Of a stretch of DNA of 64,000 nt, positions 17,991 through 27,040 are shown piece after piece. Under the pieces are notes generated by a model, which saw only the letters and a list, made by a program, of their open reading frames with translations, made no database searches and was not told the origin of the DNA. The stretch is taken from NCBI RefSeq assembly GCF_038050405.1, contig NZ_CP150901.1:2728001-2792000 (forward strand), written 5' to 3'. The stretch comes from Paraburkholderia sp. IMGN_8. GTDB taxonomy: Bacteria > Pseudomonadota > Gammaproteobacteria > Burkholderiales > Burkholderiaceae. Within the stretch, counting starts at the first letter, position 1; each line of letters begins with the position of its first letter. The translations under genes were made by a program, and so were the position numbers.

Positions 17991-18374
17991 CTAAGGGCGC
18001 AGCAGCAGATAGAAGGCGGCAACATGCGTAATCATCAGCACAGGCACGTAGATGATCGGAATCGCGTACGTAGCGCCCAGCTCTCCCGCACGCGCAGGAA
18101 GACCGGCCTGGGTAGCGTGGTAGTAGTCGAGGATGAGGTCGGTCGCTCCCACAAGATTGAAGGCTACGACGAACAACCAAAAGAGTGGGCGTATTCGTGC
18201 TGTGAGTAGCGCCAGCATCGCCAGAACTCCCGTTGCGAAGTCACCGTATGCGGCGAACACGGCGAAGCTGGCAGGCAGATCGGGACTGACGATGCCCGGC
18301 AGGATGAAGACCAGCCCGAAGAAACGGAAGCTATGCAAGGTGGCGATGGCGCGTTGCGCTTCGAATGGGTCCAT
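17991..18374 (-). CDS. Short four-helix membrane protein
   Basis: The product has 127 residues with four hydrophobic helices (FRFFGLVFILPGIV; FATGVLAMLALLTARI; LFWLFVVAFNLVGATDLIL; YVPVLMITHVAAFYLLLRP). The pattern YGDFATGVLAMLALL...FNLVGATDLILDYY is clearly similar to the second half of the 276-residue protein at 18663-19493 (IGDVLTGLFAVPAA...WNLFGLADFAVAITL). Function is unknown. No good ribosome site precedes ATG 18374, so it may be an N-terminally truncated relative. Confidence 0.6.
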   Translation of the reverse strand: MDPFEAQRAIATLHSFRFFGLVFILPGIVSPDLPASFAVFAAYGDFATGVLAMLALLTARIRPLFWLFVVAFNLVGATDLILDYYHATQAGLPARAGELGATYAIPIIYVPVLMITHVAAFYLLLRP

Positions 18375-18480
18375 CGACTTGAGCCTGGGCCAGACGTATA
18401 CGCGGAATCAAAGCAGCCACGCGACATACCCGAGAACGAGATGCAATTGGAAGAGAAGTTCCGGTGACATGTTGCCTCCT

Positions 18481-18614
18481 GTCGACCAGAGTTGGCGCTT
18501 TAGCTGTCGACCGGAGTTCGCGTGTCGACCAGAGTTGGCGCTTTAGCGCTTACTCTGGTCCCATAGCGCGTTACTCCGGTCCCATGCAGAGCACTTACTC
18601 TGGTCTCATGCAAG
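18481..18614. repeat. Eroded inverted copies of the 50-bp hairpin repeat
   Basis: At least five partial units lie here in the opposite orientation to the array at 8.3 kb. They begin near 18481, 18507, 18524, 18571 and 18593. The unit with hairpin 18529-18558 is the most complete. Its outer arms are CCAGAGT and ACTCTGG instead of CCGGAGT and ACTCCGG, so one base pair changed on both sides together. The inner arms GCGCT and AGCGC are retained. The flanking GTCGACC and TGGTCCCAT sequences also match the array unit. Confidence 0.85.
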
Positions 18615-18662
18615 ATGGTTGCGCTCCGGTGTTGTCTGGCGCATTGAAGGATAGGAAGGAGA

Positions 18663-19493
18663 TCATGCGGCGCGTCGTCGGATCAGCTGGCGCAGCGACA
18701 GCGCGTGCAGCAGGATCGAGCTTGGCACCACGAAAGCAGGGGTCAGCACATCCGGATAAGCGCCGGCGCCAATGCTCGACACGCTCGGAACGATCAACTG
18801 GAACCGGCCGGGCGAGGTGATCAACCCCAAGGTAATCGCGACGGCGAAGTCGGCGAGGCCGAAAAGGTTCCAGGCGATCGCCGCCTTCCGCCCTTGAGCT
18901 GTACCGCTCGCCACGGCGATTGCCGCCGGCACGGCGAACAGGCCGGTCAACACATCGCCAATTCCCGCCGGCAACGCGAACACGCCGGGCACCACCCCAT
19001 GCAGCCAGGCAGCGAGAGCCCAGCTGCCGAATACCCGGTAAAGCTGAAGAGCGACAAGCCAGGTCGCCGGCATTGCATCGAGCACCTGCCCCACCCGCTT
19101 CGACAACAGCAACAGCGGCGCGCCGATCATCACCGGCAGGAAGATCGCCAACGGCAACAACGGCAAGGGTGAGGCGCCCGTGCGGAAGACGCCATTGATC
19201 GCTGCGCTCCAGGCGACAGCGAACCAAAGCGTGTCTGGGATCATGACCGCCAGCCAGGTCGTGCGGCGTTGGCCCGGAGTCAGGTCCGTGCTTTCGAGGC
19301 CGAGCCACAAACCGACCGCGATAAGCCCATGGGCTGTCAGCTGGTGGGCCGTGGTCGGAACGCCGCTAGCCGGGATAATCGGCTGCCAGTAGATCGACAC
19401 AATCCACAGGACCGTCAGCGGGACGATCCAAAGCAGGCTGCGCCAGGCGGGACGCGGCGGGACGATACCAGCAGGAATAGGGGCGGCGGCCAT
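18663..19493 (-). CDS. Multi-helix membrane protein of unknown function
   Basis: The product has 276 residues from ATG 19493. The open frame extends far upstream in alternate-frame sequence of the methyltransferase gene. ATG 19493 overlaps that gene's stop by one base (TGATG), which indicates coupling. About seven membrane helices are visible, beginning SLLWIVPLTVLWIVSIYW. The C-terminal half resembles the 127-residue protein downstream. The coupled methyltransferase upstream suggests a joint role, but no specific function can be stated. Confidence 0.75.
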   Translation of the reverse strand: MAAAPIPAGIVPPRPAWRSLLWIVPLTVLWIVSIYWQPIIPASGVPTTAHQLTAHGLIAVGLWLGLESTDLTPGQRRTTWLAVMIPDTLWFAVAWSAAINGVFRTGASPLPLLPLAIFLPVMIGAPLLLLSKRVGQVLDAMPATWLVALQLYRVFGSWALAAWLHGVVPGVFALPAGIGDVLTGLFAVPAAIAVASGTAQGRKAAIAWNLFGLADFAVAITLGLITSPGRFQLIVPSVSSIGAGAYPDVLTPAFVVPSSILLHALSLRQLIRRRAA

Positions 19494-20344
19494 CAGCGGT
19501 TCTCCATGTGAATCCGGGTCTTCGTGGGCGCGGCCTCGAACACCGCAGTGAGAATGCCGAGTCGGCCTTCCAGGAAATTTCGCCCCAGGTTGTTGGTAAG
19601 CTGTGCGAAATCCGGCCCCATCACCACGCCGAGATTTGGCGAGGGCGGGGGCCCCGACGCACGCAGTTGGGTAATCCAGGCCTTGGCGGCCTCGGTGTCG
19701 TTTTGCCATGCCAGCGTGCGGAAACCTGCTTGTTCGATCGCCTCGCGCGTTGCATCGGCCGTCAGGAGAAAGCTTGTTGTCGGCGTTCGCGCCCAGGGAA
19801 CGGGGTAGTACGGTTCGCTGCCGTTTGCGACGACGTCGAACGTCGCAAACCTGCCGCATGGCTTCAGCACGCGTTCGATCTCCCGGTAAAGCCGTGCGCG
19901 GTCGGCGATGTTCATCGCCACGTGCTGCAGCAATACGGCGTCGAAACGGCTGCCGTCGAAGGGAAGTTCCAGCGCGCTGGCGGTATGAAACGACACCTGT
20001 TCGCTCTGCCCTGTGCGCTGGGTGAGATAGCGTGCGGCATCCACGAACGGTTCGCTGAGGTCGATACCCGTCACCCGGCAGCCATAGGTTGCAGCCAGAA
20101 AACGGGCCGGCCCGCCTACGCCCGAACCGACGTCCAGCACCGACATGTCGGCGGTGATCCCGGCCAATCTGGCAAGCTCGGCAGTGGCAGCAAGCCCACG
20201 GGTGTGAAACTGGTCGAGGGCGCCCAGTTGCTGCGGTGTGAGCCGCTGATCCTCCGGCCCAAGGACCGTGAGCGCGATCTTCAGCCGCTCGGTCAGGCCG
20301 GTCGCGCGATAGTGATCGCGCACGCCATCAAGTGCATCAGTCAT
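19493..20344 (-). CDS. SAM-dependent methyltransferase
   Basis: The product has 283 residues from ATG 20344, with GGAGGA eight bases upstream. The class I motifs are VLDVGSGVGGPARFLA (motif I, about 70-85), GCRVTGIDLSEPF (Asp binding the ribose) and FDAVLLQHVAMNI (motif post-I/II). It resembles small-molecule C- or O-methyltransferases of the Methyltransf_11 group. It is divergent from a LysR gene 131 bases away and coupled to the membrane protein downstream, so these three probably form one module. The substrate is unknown. Confidence 0.88.
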   Translation of the reverse strand: MTDALDGVRDHYRATGLTERLKIALTVLGPEDQRLTPQQLGALDQFHTRGLAATAELARLAGITADMSVLDVGSGVGGPARFLAATYGCRVTGIDLSEPFVDAARYLTQRTGQSEQVSFHTASALELPFDGSRFDAVLLQHVAMNIADRARLYREIERVLKPCGRFATFDVVANGSEPYYPVPWARTPTTSFLLTADATREAIEQAGFRTLAWQNDTEAAKAWITQLRASGPPPSPNLGVVMGPDFAQLTNNLGRNFLEGRLGILTAVFEAAPTKTRIHMENR

Positions 20345-20475
20345 TGCAAGGTTCCTCCACGGTCTTAGCGGATTGCTCAGGGCTTGCGAGTCGACATCGG
20401 CGTGACTCCTCATCTGCAGGCGTAGGTGTACCATGGCCTCTCGCGAGCGACTATTCATCACAATGTTGACGGGCT

Positions 20476-21414
20476 ATGAAGCAGAACTTCACAGTCAGGC
20501 AGGGCGCGCTCGATGGCGTGGAGGTGTTCCTGAGCGTTGCCCAGCATCGCAGTTTTCGCCGGGCAGCCGCGGAACTCGGGGTGACACCGTCGGCCGTCAG
20601 CCAGACAGTGCGCGTACTTGAAGCGCGCATTGGCGCAGCGCTCTTCATACGCACCACACGTAGTGTCGGCTTGACCGAAGCCGGCGAACGGTTTCTTTCG
20701 CACGCAAAGCCTGCCTTCGAGGAGCTTGTCGCCGCTAGTGAGGTTGCGCGCGGACTTGGCCAGCGGCCCGCCGGATTGTTGCGGCTTTCCGTGCCGCGCG
20801 CGGTGGTGCCAATCCTGCTGGAACCACTGATTGCATCCTTCTGCCGGGCTTATCCAGAGGTCGAAGTGGAGATCGCCGCAAGCGAGGAGCTGATCGATCT
20901 TGCAGCGGAAGGGTTCGACGCCGGTATCCGGCTGGGTCAGTTCGTCGACGCCGACATGGTCGCCGTACCGTTGACGCCCCCGTTTCGTCTCATCGTCGTC
21001 GGCAGCCCGGCCTACTTCGCAGGGCGCAGCCGGCCCAGGCACACGGACGATCTGCGCCAACACGCATGCTTGCGATGGCGGCGATCCAGCGGCGCGCTCG
21101 CGCTATGGTCGTTCAACGACAACGGCCACGCGATCGAGATCGCCGTATCCGGCCCCCTCATCGCCAACGATTTTCCCACCATGCTTGGCGCGGCAGTCGA
21201 AGGTATAGGCCTTGCCCAGCTACCTGAGCCGATGGCCGCTGAAGGGTTGAGAGCGGGAAAACTGGTGCACGTGCTGGAACCGTTCGCGCCGGTGATACCG
21301 GGAGTGTTTCTCTACTATCCAAGCCGCCGGCAGATCATGCCGAAGCTGCGCGCCTTCATCGATCACGTGAAGAGCCGCCCGGCAGGCCATGGCAAAGTCC
21401 CGGGTACAAGATGA
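20476..21414 (+). CDS. LysR-family transcriptional regulator
   Basis: The product has 312 residues. The winged helix-turn-helix lies at about 12-70 (FLSVAQHRSFRRAAAELGVT, then PSAVSQTVRVLEARIGAALF), and the substrate-binding domain extends to the C-terminus, with typical PRAVVPILLEPLIASF and FDAGIRLGQFVDADMVAVPL. It is divergent from the methyltransferase/membrane protein pair and is their probable regulator. The ribosome site is weak. The C-terminal tail (RPAGHGKVPGTR) is slightly longer than usual. Confidence 0.9.
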   Translation: MKQNFTVRQGALDGVEVFLSVAQHRSFRRAAAELGVTPSAVSQTVRVLEARIGAALFIRTTRSVGLTEAGERFLSHAKPAFEELVAASEVARGLGQRPAGLLRLSVPRAVVPILLEPLIASFCRAYPEVEVEIAASEELIDLAAEGFDAGIRLGQFVDADMVAVPLTPPFRLIVVGSPAYFAGRSRPRHTDDLRQHACLRWRRSSGALALWSFNDNGHAIEIAVSGPLIANDFPTMLGAAVEGIGLAQLPEPMAAEGLRAGKLVHVLEPFAPVIPGVFLYYPSRRQIMPKLRAFIDHVKSRPAGHGKVPGTR

Positions 21415-21529
21415 CTATTGGCGTGCCGGGTTGCGGAAAAGAGGGTGATGTTTTCCTGTCGTCGCCGACGCGTCATCTGGCGACATTTGCGCCCCCGCGG
21501 AGACATTGTGAAATCGAAGACGGAGCCGA

Positions 21530-22300
21530 TCACGGTTTGTCCGCACGTAGTGAGACGCTCCTGACGCCGAATTTCTCTATTGCCCGCTGGGCGTTGTCAG
21601 ACAGGAAGCGATACTGGTCGTTGACGTGTTGCGCGACGACGTGCAGGCCGGCTGCCTCGATCGCCTGCCTGTAGCGGTCGACTTGCCACGCACCACCGAT
21701 GCAGGCTGCCCACAGGGTCGTGTTGCATGAAATGCTTTCGGGCAGATCGACATCGGTCACGATGTCGGCAATCGCATGCCGGCCTCCCGGGCGCCGCAGC
21801 CGCGCCACCTCGCGGAACACATGGGGCTTGTCCACGGCAAGGTTGATCACGCCATTGCTGATCACTACGTCGAAGCAGCCATCTTCAAACGGCGCGGCGT
21901 CGATGTAGCCCTTGACATAAGTGATGTTGCGCACGCCGTGGCGTCGGCGAAGCGCTTCGGCCTTGGCGCGCTGGGCATCGGTCATATCCAGTCCGATCAC
22001 CATACCCGTCGGTCCGGTCAACAGACTGGCGACGAAGGTGTCCATGCCCGAGCCACTGCCGAGATCGAGCACGCGCGCGTCCTCCATCTCGTCGAGCAGA
22101 TAAAAGAAGTAGCCGACGCCGGCGAACGAATCGATGGCCTCGGCGGGGACGAGGTCCAGGTCGGCCGTCGGGTAGCCGAGCCGCTCGGCCAGCGCACGGC
22201 CCATTTCGAAGTGGAATTCGCCGTGCGGATTCTCGGCGACGTCGCAGTACATCGCCTGGACCTTGCTTTCGAGCTCGCTGCGATCGACCTGGGTGGACAT
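21530..22300 (-). CDS. ArsM-like SAM methyltransferase lacking one key cysteine
   Basis: The product has 256 residues from ATG 22300, with GGAGG five bases upstream. Motif I is VLDLGSGSGMDTFVAS (about 77-92), with GLDMTDAQ as the acidic loop. The layout matches arsenite methyltransferases, including the late AACIGGA motif (Cys200). However, the ArsM motif SNCVINL reads SNGVINL here (148-154), so an arsenic-binding Cys is Gly. Other Cys residues are at 19, 142 and 192. I infer a relative that methylates something else, or a changed metalloid site. No ars genes are nearby. It is monocistronic and convergent with the LysR gene. Confidence 0.82.
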   Translation of the reverse strand: MSTQVDRSELESKVQAMYCDVAENPHGEFHFEMGRALAERLGYPTADLDLVPAEAIDSFAGVGYFFYLLDEMEDARVLDLGSGSGMDTFVASLLTGPTGMVIGLDMTDAQRAKAEALRRRHGVRNITYVKGYIDAAPFEDGCFDVVISNGVINLAVDKPHVFREVARLRRPGGRHAIADIVTDVDLPESISCNTTLWAACIGGAWQVDRYRQAIEAAGLHVVAQHVNDQYRFLSDNAQRAIEKFGVRSVSLRADKP

Positions 22301-23108
22301 GGCGACCTCCAGTTCGGCAGGCACCGTCCCGTTGCAAACGGCATTCAAAGCGTCCGGGTCGATGGCGCTCCTTTGGGAAGGATAGGTCAACCGACCGAAG
22401 CGTGCCATGTCCATTATGGCTGATCGCACGCGCCCTCGCAGGCTGGCTGCAGGGTCGCTTCGCTGCGTCGGGGTTGTCTTGCACAGCCGCGCCGCCCGTC
22501 TCCGCGTAGCTGATCATGTGCGTCTTCGCACCGTGGCCAGCGACGCGTGGCGCCTGGTCCTTTCGTCTTCATCATTAGACGTTGCGATGACAGTAGCCGT
22601 GCAAGACTCCGACTACAGCGGGGCACTCCGCGGCTTACTTCATCAGGTTGTTCGTTGCCTGCCCGCACGCGTCACGACGGGCTCACGGTCGTGCGTACAA
22701 CGGCAGGCATTGAACAAACTTCAACGCCCTCGGACGATCATCGCCGGTCCGGAGTCGCCCCATTCCGGACGGTCGACCGCGCGCCTCTTAGATGGCAGCC
22801 TCCTGGTGCCAAGCCGACATTCGAGTGTCTGTCGCCAGACACTTTTGGACGGCAGCAGATAGCTACGTCCAGCAAGTAGAACTCAGGCGCATGTTAAGGT
22901 CGCCAATCGCTTTCTGCCCATTCTGGCGATGATGGACAACGTAGTAATCGACGATGCGCCGCCGGCGTGATCAAACTGGAGCAGGCGGCATGATGGCGCA
23001 ACAGAAGGGCGGTGCACCCGCCGAGCTTGTCGGCAGGGTTTCTCCGCCTGCTATCTGCGCATGCCGAAATTCAATGAGGAGGGGTGGGGGGCGCTTTCCC
23101 ACACCCAC
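22301..23108. other. Long intergenic gap with two hairpins
   Basis: I find no supported gene in these 808 bases. A perfect 8-bp stem AGTGTCTG/CAGACACT with a TCGC loop lies at 22824-22843 and runs into TTTT, so it resembles a plus-strand intrinsic terminator. A GGGTG.GGG/CCC.CACCC stem lies at about 23084-23106, beside the stop of the minus-strand regulator, and could end its transcript. The rest is unexplained and may be gene debris. Confidence 0.4.
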
Positions 23109-24068
23109 CTAAACACCGATCCGATCACCGGCGCGAGCCTCACGCCGCACCTCCTGCGGCGGTAGGCCAAACCCGCGCATGAACGCTTCGCGCATATGCC
23201 GACGATCGCGAAACCCCGTCTCTTTCGCGATCACTTCCAGCGTGTGCCGGCTCTTCTCGATCATCAGCCGCGCGGCTTCGAGCCGCAGCCCTTCGATCGC
23301 CTTCGCGGGCGACTGTCCCGTCTCCAGGGCGAACACCCGGCTGAACTGCCGCGGGCTCAGATGCGCCGTACTCGCGAGCTCCTCGACGGTGAGCGGCCGG
23401 CCCAGGTTCTTGCGCGCATAGTTCAGCGCATTCTGGATGCGGTCGGACTTTGGCGCGAGATCGAGCATTTCCGAATGCTGCGACTGGCCACCCGAGCGCC
23501 GCTGATGCATCACGAGCTTGTGCGCGACCGAACGCGCCACATCGGCGCCGAGGTCCTTCTCGACCATCCCGAGCGCGAGGTCGAGGCCGGCGGTCATGCC
23601 CGCCGATGTCCAGATTGGCCCATCGACAATGTAGATGCGATCTTCCTCGACACGGATGTCCGGAAACCGGCTCATCATCTCGCGGGCATAGGCCCAATGT
23701 GTGGTCGCGCGCCGGTTCGCGAGCAGCCCCGCTTCAGCCAGTACAAAACCGCCTGTGCAGATGCCGGCGATGCGTCGCGCGCGCATAGCCGCCTTGCGCA
23801 GGAACGCGAGCACTTCGGCGGACGGCGGCGAGGTAAGCGGCGTGTCGACGCCTGCCGCGATCCACGTGTCGATCGCGGCGCGACCGCCAAGCGGCCGCGT
23901 GCCGACAGACATGCCGAGCGAGGAGCGCACGTCGCCGCCCGCCACCGAAAAGGTCTGGACGCTGTAGAAGGCTTCGCCCGCCACAACGTTCGCGTATTCG
24001 AAAACCGACTGTGAAGCGAGCGCCATCACCTGGAAGCCATCGCTCAGCAAATATCCGATCCGGTGCAC
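23109..24068 (-). CDS. GlxA-type regulator (DJ-1/PfpI-like domain plus AraC helix-turn-helix)
   Basis: The product has 319 residues with GTG start 24068 and GGAGG six bases upstream. Residues 1-175 form a DJ-1/PfpI-like sensing domain with the nucleophile-elbow GICTGGFVLAEAG (Cys at about 103). Residues 220-310 hold two AraC helix-turn-helix motifs (LTVEELASTAHLSPRQFSRV; LEVIAKETGFRDRRHMREAF). Such proteins sense small metabolites or reactive species. It is divergent from the SDR at 24213, so it probably controls the run of genes from 24.2 to 29.9 kb or part of it. Confidence 0.92.
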   Translation of the reverse strand: MHRIGYLLSDGFQVMALASQSVFEYANVVAGEAFYSVQTFSVAGGDVRSSLGMSVGTRPLGGRAAIDTWIAAGVDTPLTSPPSAEVLAFLRKAAMRARRIAGICTGGFVLAEAGLLANRRATTHWAYAREMMSRFPDIRVEEDRIYIVDGPIWTSAGMTAGLDLALGMVEKDLGADVARSVAHKLVMHQRRSGGQSQHSEMLDLAPKSDRIQNALNYARKNLGRPLTVEELASTAHLSPRQFSRVFALETGQSPAKAIEGLRLEAARLMIEKSRHTLEVIAKETGFRDRRHMREAFMRGFGLPPQEVRREARAGDRIGV

Positions 24069-24212
24069 GTCGGCCCTCCGCTGTTCATCAAGTCAAACAT
24101 CCGCTGCGAAGAGATGTCCTGAATCACGACCATATACGTCATTTGCGTCGGCGTCAATCCGGACCACAATTGCCTTACGCAATCACCAACGAACTTCCAA
24201 CCGGAGTACATC

Positions 24213-25025
24213 ATGACGCAAGCACATCAGGGTACGGCGCTCATTACGGGCGCATCCACGGGCATCGGCGCGGTCTATGCCGAGCGGCTCGCAAAACGCG
24301 GCTACGATCTGATCCTGGTTGCGCGCAGCCGCGACCGGCTCGTGAGTCTCGCCGAACGCATCACGAACGGAACGCGCCGGTCCGTCGAGATCCTCGACGC
24401 CGATCTCAATGCCCCGGCTTCACTCGCCACGGTGGAAGCGAAGCTGACGGAAGACGCGAGCATCGCGCTGCTCGTGAACAACGCGGGTGTCGGCACGCAT
24501 ACACCGTTGCTCGACAGCGATGTCGACGCCATGACGCGGATGATCGATCTGAACGTGACCGCACTCACCCGCCTCACGTACGCCGCGGTGCCGGGCTTCG
24601 TCTCCCGTGGCAAGGGCGCGATCATCAACATCTCGTCGATCGTCGGCATCGCGCCGGAGATCCTGAACGGCGTGTATGGCGGCACCAAGGCCTTCGTGCT
24701 GGCGTTCAGCCAGTCGCTGCATCACGAGCTCGCCATCAAGGGCGTAAAGGTACAGGCGGTGCTGCCCGGCGCCACGGCCACCGATTTCTGGCAGACCGGC
24801 GGCTTGCCGCTCGAGAACCTCAATCCGGCCATCGTCATGTCCGCAGGCGACATGGTTGACGCGGCGCTCAGCGGCTTCGATCGGGGCGAGCTCGTCACGA
24901 TTCCGTCCCTGCACGACGGCGCGAAGTGGGACGCCTTCGAAGCCGCGCGCCAGGCGATGTTGCCGGAACTGTCGACCAACACGCCCGCACGCCGCTACAC
25001 CGCTGATAACGAAAGAACCGCCTAG
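24213..25025 (+). CDS. Short-chain dehydrogenase/reductase
   Basis: The product has 270 residues. The NAD(P)-binding motif is TGASTGIGAVYA (about 12-23), NNAG follows at about 90, and the catalytic Ser lies in INISSIVG, with Tyr and Lys in YGGTKAF (about 156-160). Arg after the first strand (VARSRDR) favours NADPH. ATG 24213 has GGAG six bases upstream. It is the first gene of the plus-strand cluster and is divergent from the GlxA-type regulator. The substrate is unknown, but its place beside an epoxide hydrolase suggests handling of reactive carbonyls or alcohols. Confidence 0.93.
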   Translation: MTQAHQGTALITGASTGIGAVYAERLAKRGYDLILVARSRDRLVSLAERITNGTRRSVEILDADLNAPASLATVEAKLTEDASIALLVNNAGVGTHTPLLDSDVDAMTRMIDLNVTALTRLTYAAVPGFVSRGKGAIINISSIVGIAPEILNGVYGGTKAFVLAFSQSLHHELAIKGVKVQAVLPGATATDFWQTGGLPLENLNPAIVMSAGDMVDAALSGFDRGELVTIPSLHDGAKWDAFEAARQAMLPELSTNTPARRYTADNERTA

Positions 25026-25135
25026 GACGCATAGAAACGAACGCGCGAATAAAGCGGTATCGACACGCTGACGCAGACGGTGCACGTAACCGTGGGCGCC
25101 GCAAAGTCGCGCACTATTTTTCAAGGAGTATCCCC

Positions 25136-26479
25136 ATGTCAATAGTTTCGACGGCGCAAAGCCGGCGCAGCTCGTTCGCCACTGCAGCCGCGGCTGCCCT
25201 CGCCCTTTCTCTGGCCGCTGCTGTCAGTTACGCCCAGCCCGTTCCGGCTTCGGATCAGCCTTCCGCGATACCACACGCAGCGACTCAAGACGACTCGATC
25301 CGTCCCTTCCACATCCACGTTCCGGACGAAACACTCGTCGACCTGCGCCGCCGCATCGCTGCGACGCGGTGGCCTGACAAGGAGACGGTCGCCGATCAAT
25401 CCCAAGGCGTGCAGGAGGCCAAGATCCAGGCGCTGGTACAGCACTGGGGGACGGACTACGACTGGCGTAAGGCGGAGGCCAGGCTGAACGCCCTGCCGAT
25501 GTTCGTGACCACGATCGACGGCGTCGATATTCAGTTCATCCACGTGAAATCCCGTCACCCGAACGCCCTGCCGCTGATCATCACCCACGGCTGGCCTGGC
25601 TCGCCTCTGGAACTGGTGAAGACTATCGGTCCGCTCACCGATCCCACGGCTTATGGCGGCCGTGCGGAAGACGCCTTCGATGTCGTCATCCCCTCGATGC
25701 CCGGCTATGGCTTCTCAGGCAAACCGACGGGCACCGGCTGGGGTCCCGATCGCATCGGGCGGGCGTGGGACGTGCTGATGAAGCGTCTGGGCTACAAGCA
25801 CTATGTGTCTCAAGGCGGCGATTGGGGTTCGGTGGTCGCGGATGCGATGGGGCGTCAGGCTCCGGCGGGGCTGCTGGGCATTCACGTCAATATGCCTGCG
25901 ACGGTGCCACCGGAGGTCGCGAAGGCACTCAACAATGGCGAACCGGTGCCGGCCAGGCTGTCCGGGGTGGAAAAGGCAGCGTACGAATCACTCACCAACT
26001 TGTACAAAAAGGGCGGCGGCTATGCCGCCATGATGGTCACTCGCCCGCAAACCGAGGGCTACGGCCTGGCTGATTCGCCCGCGGGCCAGGCGGCCTGGAT
26101 GTACGACAAGTTCGCGGCCTGGACCTATAGCGGCGGCGACCCCGAGCGCTCACTCACCAAGGATGAGATGCTCGACGACATCACGCTGTACTGGGTCACG
26201 AACACTTCGACCTCGTCGGCGCGGCTCTACTGGGAGAACAACAACAACAACTTCAACGCGGTAGAACAGAAGACCGCCGAGATTTCGGTCCCGGTTGCAG
26301 TGACGGTCTTTCCCGGCGAGATCTATCGGGCGCCGCGGAGCTGGACCGAGCGCAGTTATCCCAAACTCACCTATTTCCATGAGGTGAACAAGGGCGGCCA
26401 CTTCGCAGCATGGGAACAACCGCAGCTCTTCGCCGAGGAGCTCCGCGCGGCGTTCAGACCGTTGCGCCGACAACTATGA
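25136..26479 (+). CDS. Exported epoxide hydrolase with EHN domain
   Basis: The product has 447 residues from ATG 25136 (AAGGAG seven bases upstream). A signal peptide ends at about residue 33 (ALALSLAAAVSYAQP). The N-terminal EHN domain begins PFHIHVPDETLVDLRRRIAA. The alpha/beta-hydrolase core has the oxyanion motif THGWPGS, the nucleophile Asp in SQGGDWGS and the catalytic His in NKGGHFAAWE near the C-terminus. It opens epoxides to diols, here probably in the periplasm. EHN-type hydrolases with an export signal are common in Burkholderiaceae. The gene is 110 bases downstream of the SDR. Confidence 0.93.
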   Translation: MSIVSTAQSRRSSFATAAAAALALSLAAAVSYAQPVPASDQPSAIPHAATQDDSIRPFHIHVPDETLVDLRRRIAATRWPDKETVADQSQGVQEAKIQALVQHWGTDYDWRKAEARLNALPMFVTTIDGVDIQFIHVKSRHPNALPLIITHGWPGSPLELVKTIGPLTDPTAYGGRAEDAFDVVIPSMPGYGFSGKPTGTGWGPDRIGRAWDVLMKRLGYKHYVSQGGDWGSVVADAMGRQAPAGLLGIHVNMPATVPPEVAKALNNGEPVPARLSGVEKAAYESLTNLYKKGGGYAAMMVTRPQTEGYGLADSPAGQAAWMYDKFAAWTYSGGDPERSLTKDEMLDDITLYWVTNTSTSSARLYWENNNNNFNAVEQKTAEISVPVAVTVFPGEIYRAPRSWTERSYPKLTYFHEVNKGGHFAAWEQPQLFAEELRAAFRPLRRQL

Positions 26480-26780
26480 GGTCCCGCCGGTTGCTGTCGC
26501 ACGAATGCGCGGCAGCAACCGGCTTCAGGAGTCCACATTTCAGCACGCTCCTGACATGAAGCGCCTGGTATTGGCAGAAATAGTGCGCCGTTCGCGGGCT
26601 TTTCGTATCGCAATGTATCCACGAAGCCGCCGATACACAGGCTTGCAAAACGCCCGGTTCACGACACACGCCAGATACGTCGGCGCGCTCAAATGCATCA
26701 ACGACGGATTGCGACGGGCTGCCACGAAGCCGATGCGTCCCGGGCGTTTCCCAAACCTTCATCGTTTCAAGGAGAACAGC

Positions 26781-27005
26781 ATGAAAACTTCGATCATCGC
26801 TTTGGCTTTTGCCGCATTCGCCGCTTCGGGCGCAGCTCAGGCCGCCGAGAGCGCCACGACCTCCACTGTCGCGCAGACGGAGCAATCCGGTACGAGCCGC
26901 ATCGGCGCGTCGCCGAAGACGCGTGCCGACGTGCGCCACGAATTGGTGCAGGCGCAGCAGGACGGCCAGCTCGCCAGTCTCAGCACGCTCTATCGCGGAA
27001 GCTGA
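26781..27005 (+). CDS. Small periplasmic DUF4148 protein
   Basis: The product has 74 residues. ATG 26781 is chosen over the longer open frame because AAGGAG lies seven bases upstream and residues 1-22 then form a signal peptide (IIALAFAAFAASGAAQAAES). The C-terminal half (KTRADVRHELVQAQQDGQLA) is the DUF4148 signature seen in many Burkholderia small exported proteins of unknown role. It lies between the epoxide hydrolase and Ohr genes. Confidence 0.85.
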   Translation: MKTSIIALAFAAFAASGAAQAAESATTSTVAQTEQSGTSRIGASPKTRADVRHELVQAQQDGQLASLSTLYRGS

Positions 27006-27040
27006 ACCGGCTCATTTACACACTTATCCGAGGATCCATC

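Noticed and set aside
21530..22300. Canonical arsenite methyltransferase
   Set aside because: The conserved Cys of SNCVINL is Gly and no arsenic genes are near, so a specific ArsM name is not justified.
22824..22843. Terminator of a plus-strand gene
   Set aside because: The hairpin and TTTT are good, but no plus-strand gene ends just upstream, so it is mentioned only within the gap entry.
24011..24859. 282-codon plus-strand frame overlapping the SDR start
   Set aside because: It reads the SDR gene in the wrong frame, and the SDR frame has all catalytic motifs.
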